NCBI GenBank assembly: GCA_964552955.1
Contig: CAZKIU010000006.1
Span: 1-64,000, forward strand
Reading direction: 5' to 3'
Source: UBA1413 sp964552955
GTDB lineage: Bacteria; Bacteroidota; Bacteroidia; Bacteroidales; Prolixibacteraceae
DNA: 64,000 nt
The translations under genes and the position numbers were made by a program. The notes under the pieces are model-generated. The model saw nothing but the letters and a program-made list of their open reading frames with translations. It was not told where the DNA came from and made no database searches. This document shows, one piece after another, positions 53,192 through 60,581 of this stretch (its first letter is position 1; each line of letters begins with the position of its first letter).

Positions 53192-54121
53192 TCACTTCTC
53201 CTCTTCACCTTCTTCGTCGAAGTCGGTATCGATCTCTTCTTCCTCTTCCAGTTCTTCGTCCAGATCGGTTTCAGGTCCTTCCTCGAGTTCTTCCATCTCC
53301 TCAGGAACGTCGGTGTCGATTTCTTCCCCGCTCAGTTCCACCTTTCTAACGGTTTTGCGGGCGCGACGGGTGCGACGGGGCATTTCATCCTCCTCACCTT
53401 CTTCGCCTTCCACATCATCCTTGTCGCGTTCCACACGGCGCTCCTGCAATCCTTCGCGGATGGCCTCGACCATCACGCCGGTGATCAGCTGAATCGACTG
53501 GGAAGCATCATCGTTGGCAGGGATGACAAAATCAATCCCGTTGGGGTCAGAGTTGGTGTCGACGATGCCGAAGACGGGAATTCCCAGACGCTGGGCTTCC
53601 TTCACGGCAATCTTCTCCTTCATCACGTCGATCACAAAAAGGGCAGAAGGCAGGCGGGTCAGGTCAACGATACTGCCGAGGACCTTCTCGAGTTTGGCGC
53701 GCTGACGTGTGATCTGCAGCTTCTCGCGCTTCGAAAGCTTGTCCCAGCTGGTGTCTTTGGTCATCTTGTCGATGGAGACCATCTTCTTGACGGCTTTACG
53801 GATCGTGGGAAAGTTGGTGAGCATTCCACCAGGCCAGCGCTCCGTCACATAAGGCATCTTCACCGAGGAAACCAGGTCAGAGACGATATCCTTGGCCTGC
53901 TTCTTGGTGGCCACAAACAACACCTTGCGTCCTGAACGGGCAATCTGCTTGATGGCAGCGGCCGCCTCATCGATCTTGACGACGGTCTTCTGGAGGTCAA
54001 TGATGTGGATCCCGTTTTTTTCCATGAAGATGTAAGGCTGCATGTTCGGGTTCCATTTCCTTTTCAGGTGGCCGAAGTGCGCTCCGGCATCGAGTAACTG
54101 CTGAAAATCTGTTCTTGGCAT
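53192..54121 (-). CDS. rpsB: 30S ribosomal protein S2 with long acidic C-terminal tail
   Basis: 309 aa. The core is standard S2 (DAGAHFGHLKRKWNPNMQPYIFMEKNGIHIIDLQKTV, WPGGMLTNFPTIR, GIVDTNSDPNGIDFVIPANDDA). After about residue 225 a low-complexity tail follows: a basic patch (PRRTRRARKTVRKV) between runs of Glu and Asp (EGEEGEEDE, EELEEEEEIDTDFDEEGEEEK). The tail adds about 85 residues to the usual length. It stands between rpsI and tsf, with a hairpin in its leader. The gene identity is certain; the tail's role is unknown. Confidence 0.96.
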   Translation of the reverse strand: MPRTDFQQLLDAGAHFGHLKRKWNPNMQPYIFMEKNGIHIIDLQKTVVKIDEAAAAIKQIARSGRKVLFVATKKQAKDIVSDLVSSVKMPYVTERWPGGMLTNFPTIRKAVKKMVSIDKMTKDTSWDKLSKREKLQITRQRAKLEKVLGSIVDLTRLPSALFVIDVMKEKIAVKEAQRLGIPVFGIVDTNSDPNGIDFVIPANDDASQSIQLITGVMVEAIREGLQERRVERDKDDVEGEEGEEDEMPRRTRRARKTVRKVELSGEEIDTDVPEEMEELEEGPETDLDEELEEEEEIDTDFDEEGEEEK

Positions 54122-54163
54122 CTGTTTACTTTTTTTTTACTGAAATCCTGCTTAAAAGCAACG

Positions 54164-54196
54164 CTTGAGTAGTCCCGCAACTGCGGAAGTCTCAAG
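54164..54196 (-). promoter_or_regulatory. Hairpin in the rpsB leader
   Basis: CTTGAG and CTCAAG close an internal-loop stem whose apex pairs CCGC with GCGG around AACT. It lies about 45 bp before the rpsB start and 40 bp after rpsI, with no strong T run after it. It may be an S2 leader for autoregulation or an mRNA processing site. Confidence 0.4.
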
Positions 54197-54238
54197 GGTT
54201 TTAGATCCCATTGAGTTATTAATTGATAGATAAAAAGA

Positions 54239-54625
54239 TTAACGTTTCGAGAACTGGAATCTCTTCCTGGCTTTGGGCCGGCCGGGTTTCTTGCGCTCCA
54301 CTTCGCGGGGATCGCGGGTCATGAAACCGGCATGCTTCAGCGTCGGGCGATTCTCAGGATCGAGTTTGACCAACGCACGGGAGATCCCCAGACGCAGCGC
54401 TTCTGCCTGTCCTGAAAATCCGCCGCCGTCAAGATTCACCTTTACATCGAAATTCTCCCTGACCCCCAGAAGGTTCAGAGGCTGAAGAACGACATACTGC
54501 AAAATCTCGGTCGTGAAATAATCCTTGAGGTCACGATCGTTGATGGTAATGGTTCCTTTCCCCGGCATCAGGTAAACACGGGCAACAGCCGATTTACGGC
54601 GACCAATTGTATTAATTACTTCCAT
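54239..54625 (-). CDS. rpsI: 30S ribosomal protein S9
   Basis: 128 aa with the standard ends: MEVINTIGRRKSAVARVYLMPGKG at the N-terminus and DPREVERKKPGRPKARKRFQFSKR at the C-terminus, the basic tail that reaches the P-site tRNA. GGGFSGQAEALRLGISRAL is the central motif. It starts 3 bp after the rplM stop, the universal rplM-rpsI pair. Confidence 0.97.
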   Translation of the reverse strand: MEVINTIGRRKSAVARVYLMPGKGTITINDRDLKDYFTTEILQYVVLQPLNLLGVRENFDVKVNLDGGGFSGQAEALRLGISRALVKLDPENRPTLKHAGFMTRDPREVERKKPGRPKARKRFQFSKR

Positions 54626-54628
54626 GAC

Positions 54629-55084
54629 TTACTTAATGGTATTTAAATCGATTAATCGGGGCTGCTGGGCCTGATATTTGTGCTCGGGACCGACAACTAC
54701 CTTCAGGTTTTTGTAAATGCTTCTTCCCAGACGGTTCTTGGGTAACATCCCTTTAACGGCATGCTCCACCAACCTCTCGGGAAATTTCACCAGGATCTCG
54801 GCAGGAGTACGCTTGTACTGGCCTCCGGGGTAACCCGAATGACGAATGTACTCCTTGTCGGTCATTTTCGTACCGGTAAGAATCACCTTCTCCGCATTGA
54901 TGACGATCACATGATCGCCACAATCCACATGGGGCGTGTAATTCGTCTTGTGCTTGCCACGCAGGATGCGTGCTGCGGTACTGGCCAACCTGCCCAGCAC
55001 CTGTCCGGTAGCATCTATCACTACCCATTCCTTGTTTACTGTGGCTTTATTGGCCGAAACAGTCCTGTAACTCAGTGTATCCAC
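54629..55084 (-). CDS. rplM: 50S ribosomal protein L13 (probable GTG start)
   Basis: L13 assembles early on 23S rRNA. VDTLSYRTVSANKATVNKEW aligns with the usual Bacteroidota start (MDTLSY...), so I take the GTG at 55084 as initiator, giving 151 aa. ATG codons at 55117 and 55183 would add 11 or 33 residues without family support. WVVIDATGQVLGRLAS, NYTPHVDCGDHVIVINAEKV and AVKGMLPKNRLGRSIYKNLKVY-like (KNLKVVVGPEH) are conserved. A consensus promoter lies about 150 bp upstream, leaving a leader that could carry autoregulation. Confidence 0.95.
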   Translation of the reverse strand: MDTLSYRTVSANKATVNKEWVVIDATGQVLGRLASTAARILRGKHKTNYTPHVDCGDHVIVINAEKVILTGTKMTDKEYIRHSGYPGGQYKRTPAEILVKFPERLVEHAVKGMLPKNRLGRSIYKNLKVVVGPEHKYQAQQPRLIDLNTIK

Positions 55085-55231
55085 TTGAAAATTTTTATTA
55101 TTAAAACCGTTTAACATTGATACCGCTCCACTCCACAAAAACCGCTGTTTCCCTTGGCATCCGGAAAGGCAGGTGTACTGCAAAGTAAATCAGTATCTTA
55201 TACAAACACAAGTAAGATAATAATCGGACTG

Positions 55232-55262
55232 CAAAAGTATTTTCTTTTTTCAGAATTACAAA
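55232..55262 (-). promoter_or_regulatory. Consensus promoter of the rplM-rpsI operon
   Basis: On the minus strand TTTG (55262-55259), exactly 19 bp, TACTTTTG (55239-55232). This matches the Bacteroidota primary-sigma promoter. The rest of the gap between rplM and ftsX (55085-55559) shows no gene; the leader of about 140 nt is unusually long. Confidence 0.8.
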
Positions 55263-55522
55263 ACAATCCTCTTTAAAAAAATGATTTTATGGAAGTAAGC
55301 CCCTTCGTGACCGCCGGAAAAGAGGATTTCTGAGGTTATGCAGAAGGCATCCCTGGAGATATCCAAGTGCACCCCAAAGGAACGCCCTATCCCACTGGGA
55401 AAGAAGGGAGGGGGGCCACGGCGGCATAACATGATCCCCTGAGTGGGAAGACCACAGGCCTGGAAATGGAAAGAAAAGCCTTCCGAATGATCAGGAAGGG
55501 GCGTGCGGGCCGGGAAAATGTT

Positions 55523-55530
55523 TACTTTTG
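55523..55530 (+). promoter_or_regulatory. -7 element TACTTTTG before ftsX
   Basis: An exact TAnnTTTG match 30 bp before the ftsX ATG. No -33 box is visible at the normal distance. Confidence 0.45.
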
Positions 55531-55559
55531 TTTCCGGCAGATACCAACATTCGGAACCC

Positions 55560-56438
55560 ATGGGAAAAAGCAAGCCTAAAAAACTGAAAGAAAGAATATT
55601 CACCTCCTGGTTGACCTCAATGGTCAGCATTACCCTGGTTCTCTTTCTTCTGGGGTTGCTGGTGCTGATCCTGTTTAATGCCGGGCGCCTCTCTGAGTAC
55701 GTCCGTGAAAAAATCGGCTTTACGCTGGTGCTGCAGGAGGATCTTCCGGCACCGGAGATCGACAAACTGCAGAAGAACCTTACGGCCGAACCCTGGGTGA
55801 AATCGCTTCGTTACATCGACAAGGAGAGTGCAGCCCGGGAGCTGAAGGAGGAACTGGGCGAAGATTTCACGGGCTTCCTGGGGTACAATCCCCTGTTCTC
55901 CTCCATCGAGGTTAAACTTTATGCCCCCTACACCCAGAGCGACAGCCTGACCCTGATAGAAAAAGACCTGATCCAGCTGCCCCAGGTGAAGGAGGTGTTT
56001 TATCAGCGGAGCCTGGTTTCGGTCATCAACGATAATGTCAGGCGCATCAGTATTTTTCTTTTGATTTTCAGCGGACTGATGCTATTTGTCTTCAGTGTGT
56101 TGATCAATAACACGATCAGGATATCGGTGTATGCCCAGCGTTTTATCATCAACAACATGATGCTGGTAGGAGCCACCCGTCGCTTTGTCAGGCGCCCGTT
56201 TGTCCATAAAAGCATCCGGTACGGCATTTATGGGGCCCTTCTTTCCTGTCTCTTTCTGGCTGCTATCATCTTCTCCTACAAGAAAGAACTCAGCGGAATG
56301 ATCGACTTCAGCGATCTCCTGCTGCTGGGGGCGGTTTTCCTGATCGTCCTGGTCCTGGGGATCCTCCTTTCCTGGGTTTCCACCCACGTAGCCGTCAACC
56401 GTTTCCTGAAAATGAAGTTCGACGAAATGTTCTATTAG
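55560..56438 (+). CDS. ftsX: Cell division protein FtsX
   Basis: 292 aa from ATG 55560 (MGKSKPKKLKERIFTSWLTSM); an in-frame ATG at 55518 precedes the -7 box and is rejected. FtsX is the membrane partner of the FtsE ATPase; the pair activates peptidoglycan hydrolases at the septum. One N-terminal membrane helix, a periplasmic domain (FTLVLQEDLPAPEIDKLQ...SLRYIDKESAARELKEELGEDF), and three C-terminal helices make the normal topology. ftsE is not in this window. DUF3098 and uppP follow, a usual Bacteroidota order. Confidence 0.93.
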   Translation: MGKSKPKKLKERIFTSWLTSMVSITLVLFLLGLLVLILFNAGRLSEYVREKIGFTLVLQEDLPAPEIDKLQKNLTAEPWVKSLRYIDKESAARELKEELGEDFTGFLGYNPLFSSIEVKLYAPYTQSDSLTLIEKDLIQLPQVKEVFYQRSLVSVINDNVRRISIFLLIFSGLMLFVFSVLINNTIRISVYAQRFIINNMMLVGATRRFVRRPFVHKSIRYGIYGALLSCLFLAAIIFSYKKELSGMIDFSDLLLLGAVFLIVLVLGILLSWVSTHVAVNRFLKMKFDEMFY

Positions 56439-56450
56439 TGCAAAAAAGCC

Positions 56451-56458
56451 TATCTTTG
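56451..56458 (+). promoter_or_regulatory. -7 element TATCTTTG before the DUF3098 gene
   Basis: An exact TAnnTTTG match 22 bp before the DUF3098 start; it could give uppP, truB and queA a promoter apart from ftsX. The -33 region is weak. Confidence 0.45.
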
Positions 56459-56479
56459 GCATCTTAATACAAACCTGAT

Positions 56480-56728
56480 ATGGCAAAAAAGGAAAATGAG
56501 ATCAAAGAACATCCCGGATTTCCGCTGGGAAAAGAGAACTATAAGCTCATTGCCATTGGGTTCATCATCATCCTTATTGGTTTTATCCTGATGGCAGGAG
56601 GCGGCAGCGATGACCCCAACCAGTTCAATCCTGAGATTTTCAGTTTTCGCAGGATCACCCTGGCCCCGCTGGTCCTCCTCTTTGGCTTTGTTTTTGAGAT
56701 ATGGGCCATCATGAAGAAAACCAGGTAA
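56480..56728 (+). CDS. DUF3098 small membrane protein
   Basis: 82 residues with two membrane helices (YKLIAIGFIIILIGFILMAGGGSDD and ITLAPLVLLFGFVFEIWAIM) joined by the FNPEIFSFRRIT segment that defines DUF3098. The family is found in Bacteroidota next to ftsX and uppP, as here. Its function is unknown; its neighbours point to cell-envelope work at division. Confidence 0.9.
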   Translation: MAKKENEIKEHPGFPLGKENYKLIAIGFIIILIGFILMAGGGSDDPNQFNPEIFSFRRITLAPLVLLFGFVFEIWAIMKKTR

Positions 56729-56750
56729 ACGCCGCTGACCTCCTTTTTTT

Positions 56751-57536
56751 ATGACAGGAACAGAAGCCTTCCTCCTCGGTGCCCTTCAGGGGCTGACCGA
56801 GTTTTTACCCGTGAGCTCCAGCGGCCATCTGGAATTGGGAAATCATCTGATGCATACGCCTGCGGGGGAGAACCTCCCCTTTGCCCTGACGGTTCACGCG
56901 GCCACGGTTCTGAGTACCATCGTCGTCTTCCGGGAAGATCTGGCCCGGTTGTTTTCCCGGGGATTACGATTCACCCCCAACCAGGAATCATCCTATCTGG
57001 GCAAACTCCTTTTATCGGCGCTTCCGGTAGGGGTCATCGGACTGTTCTTCAGGGAAGAGGTCGAATCATTCTTCACGGGGAACCTGCTCCTGGTGGGGTG
57101 CTGCCTGCTGGTCACCGCGGCATTGCTGACTTTTGCCCACTTCCGAAAAGAGAAACAGGGCGGGGAGATCTCCTGGCTGCATAGCCTGATCATCGGTATG
57201 GCCCAGGCGATAGCCGTCATGCCCGGGATCTCCCGCAGCGGGGCCACCATCGCCACCGGTATCCTCCTGGGAAATGACCGTAAAGAAGTGGCCCGCTTCT
57301 CCTTTCTGATGGTCCTCCTCCCCATCCTGGGAGCCAACTTCATCGATCTGGTCCGCCACAATGCCTTCTCCGGAGCGGGAATCACCGTAGGACCCCTGCT
57401 CATCGGGTTCATCACGGCCTTCGTGGTGGGATTCCTGGCCTGCACCTGGATGATCCGCATCGTCAGCCGGGGAAAACTGATTTATTTCGCCCTCTATTGC
57501 CTTGTGATAGGGGTTATTGCTATCTTTGCAGCCTGA
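56751..57536 (+). CDS. uppP: Undecaprenyl-diphosphatase
   Basis: 261-residue inner-membrane BacA-type phosphatase that recycles the undecaprenyl lipid carrier for peptidoglycan and O-antigen. LGALQGLTEFLPVSSSGHLEL (residues 7-28) and AVMPGISRSGATIATGI (about 160-176) are the two active-site motifs with the catalytic Glu, Ser and Arg. Seven to eight membrane helices are apparent. It is 22 bp after DUF3098 and about 40 bp before truB. Confidence 0.95.
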   Translation: MTGTEAFLLGALQGLTEFLPVSSSGHLELGNHLMHTPAGENLPFALTVHAATVLSTIVVFREDLARLFSRGLRFTPNQESSYLGKLLLSALPVGVIGLFFREEVESFFTGNLLLVGCCLLVTAALLTFAHFRKEKQGGEISWLHSLIIGMAQAIAVMPGISRSGATIATGILLGNDRKEVARFSFLMVLLPILGANFIDLVRHNAFSGAGITVGPLLIGFITAFVVGFLACTWMIRIVSRGKLIYFALYCLVIGVIAIFAA

Positions 57537-57577
57537 AAATCAAGGTTGGTTTTAAAGTGGTAACGAATCCCGGCTGG

Positions 57578-58306
57578 ATGGAGGCAACAAACGGCGCAAG
57601 CAATTTCCTGGACGGAGAGATACTCCTGTTTGACAAGCCTTATGGCTGGACTTCCTTTGACCTGGTGGGCAAGGTGCGCAATTTTCTCTCACGTGAACTT
57701 AAGGTGAAACGGATTAAGGTAGGGCATGCCGGGACCCTGGATCCGCTGGCTACTGGGGTGATGGTTCTTTGTACAGGGAAGGCGACCCGGCAGGTAGATC
57801 AGTTACAGGCCCAGGAAAAGGAGTATATCGCCACACTGAAACTGGGAGCGACCACCCCTTCCTTCGACCGGGAAACGCAGGAAGACCACCTCTACCCGAG
57901 CGATCATATTACCCGCGACCTCCTGGAGGAGAGCCTCCGCCGCTTCACAGGCCCTCTGATGCAGGTGCCCCCCGTTTTTTCGGCGGTTAAAATCGATGGC
58001 AAAAGAGCCTACAAACATGCCCGGGCAGGCACCGACCCCGGCTTAAAAGCCAGAAGCGTGGAAATCAGGGAAATGGAACTCCTCTCCTTTGACCTGCCCC
58101 TGGCCACCATCCGCATTGTATGCAGCAAAGGCACCTATATCAGAGCCCTGGCACGCGATATCGGAGAAGATTTGAAGTCAGGAGCCTATTTAACCGCCCT
58201 CAGACGTACCCGTAGCGGCGATTTTTACGTAGAAAAGGCATTTACCTTTGAAGATTTCAGGGAAGCTTTTCCCACCTTAACCAGAATAACAAGTAATAAT
58301 CAGTAA
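57578..58306 (+). CDS. truB: tRNA pseudouridine(55) synthase
   Basis: 242 aa from ATG 57578 (MEATNGASNFLDGEILLFDKP). TruB makes the universal pseudouridine in the T loop. The catalytic aspartate is in VGHAGTLDPLATGVM. LFDKPYGWTSFDLV, SFDRETQED, and CSKGTYIRALARDIGE are further family motifs. An upstream start would overlap uppP by 40 bp and has no homology. QueA starts 12 bp after the stop. Confidence 0.95.
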   Translation: MEATNGASNFLDGEILLFDKPYGWTSFDLVGKVRNFLSRELKVKRIKVGHAGTLDPLATGVMVLCTGKATRQVDQLQAQEKEYIATLKLGATTPSFDRETQEDHLYPSDHITRDLLEESLRRFTGPLMQVPPVFSAVKIDGKRAYKHARAGTDPGLKARSVEIREMELLSFDLPLATIRIVCSKGTYIRALARDIGEDLKSGAYLTALRRTRSGDFYVEKAFTFEDFREAFPTLTRITSNNQ

Positions 58307-58318
58307 TAAGCAGTTGAT

Positions 58319-59377
58319 ATGGCAGAAATGAAATTATCGAAGTTCAAGTACAGGCTGCCCGACGAGCAGATTGCCCTCCACCCGGCAGAAAACAGGGACG
58401 AATCCAAGCTGATGGTCCTCGATAGAAAAACAGGGGCTGTGGAGCACCTTCTCTTCAAGGATGTACTGAACTATTTCGATGACAAGGATGTGCTGATTTT
58501 TAACGACACCAAGGTGTTCCCTGCGCGCCTCTATGGCAACAAGGAGAAGACAGGTGCTGAAATCGAAGTGTTTCTGCTCAGGGAACTCAACCGGGAACAA
58601 CGCCTATGGGATGTCCTGGTGGATCCGGCCCGTAAGATCAGAATTGGGAATAAACTCTATTTCGGGGAGAATGACCTGCTGGTCGCCGAGGTCATCGATA
58701 ACACCACTTCCCGCGGGAGAACCCTCCGTTTCCTGTTTGACGGCAACTACGACGAATTTAAGAAAACCCTTTACAGTCTGGGGGAAACCCCCCTGCCCCG
58801 CTTCATCAACCGGCCGGTAACCCCCGAAGATAAGGAACGCTATCAGACCATCTTCGCCCGTAATGAAGGGGCCGTTGCTGCCCCCACAGCGGGACTGCAC
58901 TTCAGCAGGGAGCTGATGAAGCGCCTGGAAATCAAAGGAGTTCAGTTTGCCTACATCACCCTCCATGCCGGCCTCGGCAATTTCAGAAGCGTCGATGTCG
59001 AAGACCTCACCAAACACAAGATGGATTCGGAACAGATCTGGATCAACCAGGAAGCCTGCAACCTGATTAACACGGCCAAGATAAACCACAATAACCTCTG
59101 CGCGGTGGGAACCACCGTGATGCGGACCATCGAAAGCTCGGTATCCACCGACGGGCTCGTGAAACCCTTCGAAGGGTGGACCAACAAGTTCATCTTCCCG
59201 CCTTATGAGTTCAGCGTGACCAACCGGATGATCACCAACTTCCACTTGCCCCTCTCGACACTTCTGATGATGGTAGCGGCCTTTGCAGGCTATGATCAGC
59301 TTATGGAGGCCTATCACATCGCCATTAAGAATGGGTACCGCTTCGGCACCTACGGGGATGCCATGCTCATTATCTGA
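58319..59377 (+). CDS. queA: S-adenosylmethionine:tRNA ribosyltransferase-isomerase
   Basis: 352-residue QueA, which transfers ribose from SAM to preQ1-tRNA to make epoxyqueuosine. Motifs: FNDTKVFPARLYG, VDPARKIRIGNKL, TPLPRFINRP-like (ETPLPRFINRPV), AAPTAGLHF, and FEGWTNKFIFPPYEF. The C-terminus FGTYGDAMLI is normal. It is 12 bp after truB; both modify tRNA, so the pair is functionally coherent. Confidence 0.96.
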   Translation: MAEMKLSKFKYRLPDEQIALHPAENRDESKLMVLDRKTGAVEHLLFKDVLNYFDDKDVLIFNDTKVFPARLYGNKEKTGAEIEVFLLRELNREQRLWDVLVDPARKIRIGNKLYFGENDLLVAEVIDNTTSRGRTLRFLFDGNYDEFKKTLYSLGETPLPRFINRPVTPEDKERYQTIFARNEGAVAAPTAGLHFSRELMKRLEIKGVQFAYITLHAGLGNFRSVDVEDLTKHKMDSEQIWINQEACNLINTAKINHNNLCAVGTTVMRTIESSVSTDGLVKPFEGWTNKFIFPPYEFSVTNRMITNFHLPLSTLLMMVAAFAGYDQLMEAYHIAIKNGYRFGTYGDAMLII

Positions 59378-59393
59378 TCCTCATCTTTCAGGA

Positions 59394-60299
59394 ATGAACA
59401 TAACCACTCTCCCACCCACCGGTACCTGTCCGGTCTGCGGGGCCTCCGGCTTGCAGGAGCAATTCCGGTGTACCGACCATTTCGTGTCTGGGGAGGTTTT
59501 CCCGCTCCTGCGGTGTGACAGCTGTGGGTTCAGGTGGACCGGAGCCCCACCGGCGGAGGAGGAGATCGGAGCCTATTACCAGTCGGAGGAGTATATCTCC
59601 CACAGCAATACTTCACGGGGCATCGTCAGCCGGGCCTACCACCTGGTGCGCCATTATATGGCTGGCCGGAAGGCCTCCGTGGTGGAACGTTATGCCGGCT
59701 CGACGACCGGCAGCTTACTCGATATCGGCGCCGGAACCGGCTTTTTCCTCCATTTCATGGGGCAAAGAGGATGGCGGATCACCGGCACGGAACCCAGTGA
59801 GACCGCAAGAAGGGTAGCCACCAGTGAACGGGGCCTCTCTCTCCTTCCTGCGGAAGCCCTCTTCTCTCTCCCTGATTCTTCCTTTGATGTCATCACCCTG
59901 TGGCATGTCCTGGAACACCTCCACGATCCTGCCCTTTACTGGTCCGAGTTCCGGCGGCTGCTGCGGCCCTCGGGGACCCTGATTCTGGCCCTGCCCAACC
60001 CCGAATCCTGGGATGCCCGCCATTACGGGAAGTTCTGGGCCGCCTGGGACGTACCCCGCCACCTGTGGCACTTCTCCCCCTCCACCCTGGAGAGGATAGC
60101 TGCCACCCACCACTTCCGCCTCCTAAAAACCCTGCGGATGCCCTTCGACAGCTTTTATGTTTCCATCCTGAGTGAAAAATACAGAAAATCAACCCTCCCC
60201 CTGCTCCGCGGAGCCTGGTACGGAACCCTTTCCTGGGGAAACGCCCTGGTCAGTAAGAACAATTGCAGCTCCCTGATTTATATCCTTCAACCCGAATAA
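59394..60299 (+). CDS. Class I SAM-dependent methyltransferase with N-terminal zinc-ribbon
   Basis: 301 aa from ATG 59394, 16 bp after queA, with GGA just before. Four cysteines in CPVCGA...LRCDSCGFRW (residues 10-50) suggest a zinc ribbon. The SAM domain follows with LLDIGAGTGFFLHFM, a TEPSETARR motif and a FDVITLWHVLEHLHDPALYWSEFRRLL segment typical of UbiE/type-12-like methyltransferases, close to sugar or cell-surface methyltransferases. A C-terminal region (KFWAAWDVPRHLWHFSPSTL) matches that subfamily. The substrate is unknown. Confidence 0.9.
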   Translation: MNITTLPPTGTCPVCGASGLQEQFRCTDHFVSGEVFPLLRCDSCGFRWTGAPPAEEEIGAYYQSEEYISHSNTSRGIVSRAYHLVRHYMAGRKASVVERYAGSTTGSLLDIGAGTGFFLHFMGQRGWRITGTEPSETARRVATSERGLSLLPAEALFSLPDSSFDVITLWHVLEHLHDPALYWSEFRRLLRPSGTLILALPNPESWDARHYGKFWAAWDVPRHLWHFSPSTLERIAATHHFRLLKTLRMPFDSFYVSILSEKYRKSTLPLLRGAWYGTLSWGNALVSKNNCSSLIYILQPE

Positions 60300-60484
60300 A
60301 TGGGGTTCCATTCCTGAAACACGGGAAACAGACCACGATCTTCCCTGCAGGTCATCAAGCCGTTTGCTCCGTTCAAGGGGTCCGTCCGGCGTTGGGCCTG
60401 GTAATGCGCTCCGCTGAATAATCCCTTCCGTTGTAGTACCTGGGGATGCACTCCGGTCAAGGGCCCCATAACAACTGTTCCCAC

Positions 60485-60515
60485 AAAAAAACCCGGCGGT
60501 CAGCCGGGTTTTTTT
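60485..60515. terminator. Bidirectional intrinsic terminator between the methyltransferase gene and secDF
   Basis: AACCCGGC pairs with GCCGGGTT around GGTCA, flanked by a run of A on one side and T on the other, so it has a U tract in both directions. The rest of the 282-bp gap shows no gene. Confidence 0.85.
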
Positions 60516-60581
60516 ATGGTATACCCTGAAAGGCCAGCAGGGTAATGCAGGGGCCCTTCAGGTTGGATAAACAGCGTCAGG

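Noticed and set aside
55085..55183. ATG starts at 55117 or 55183 for L13
   Set aside because: Homology begins at VDTLSY; the GTG at 55084 gives the family length.
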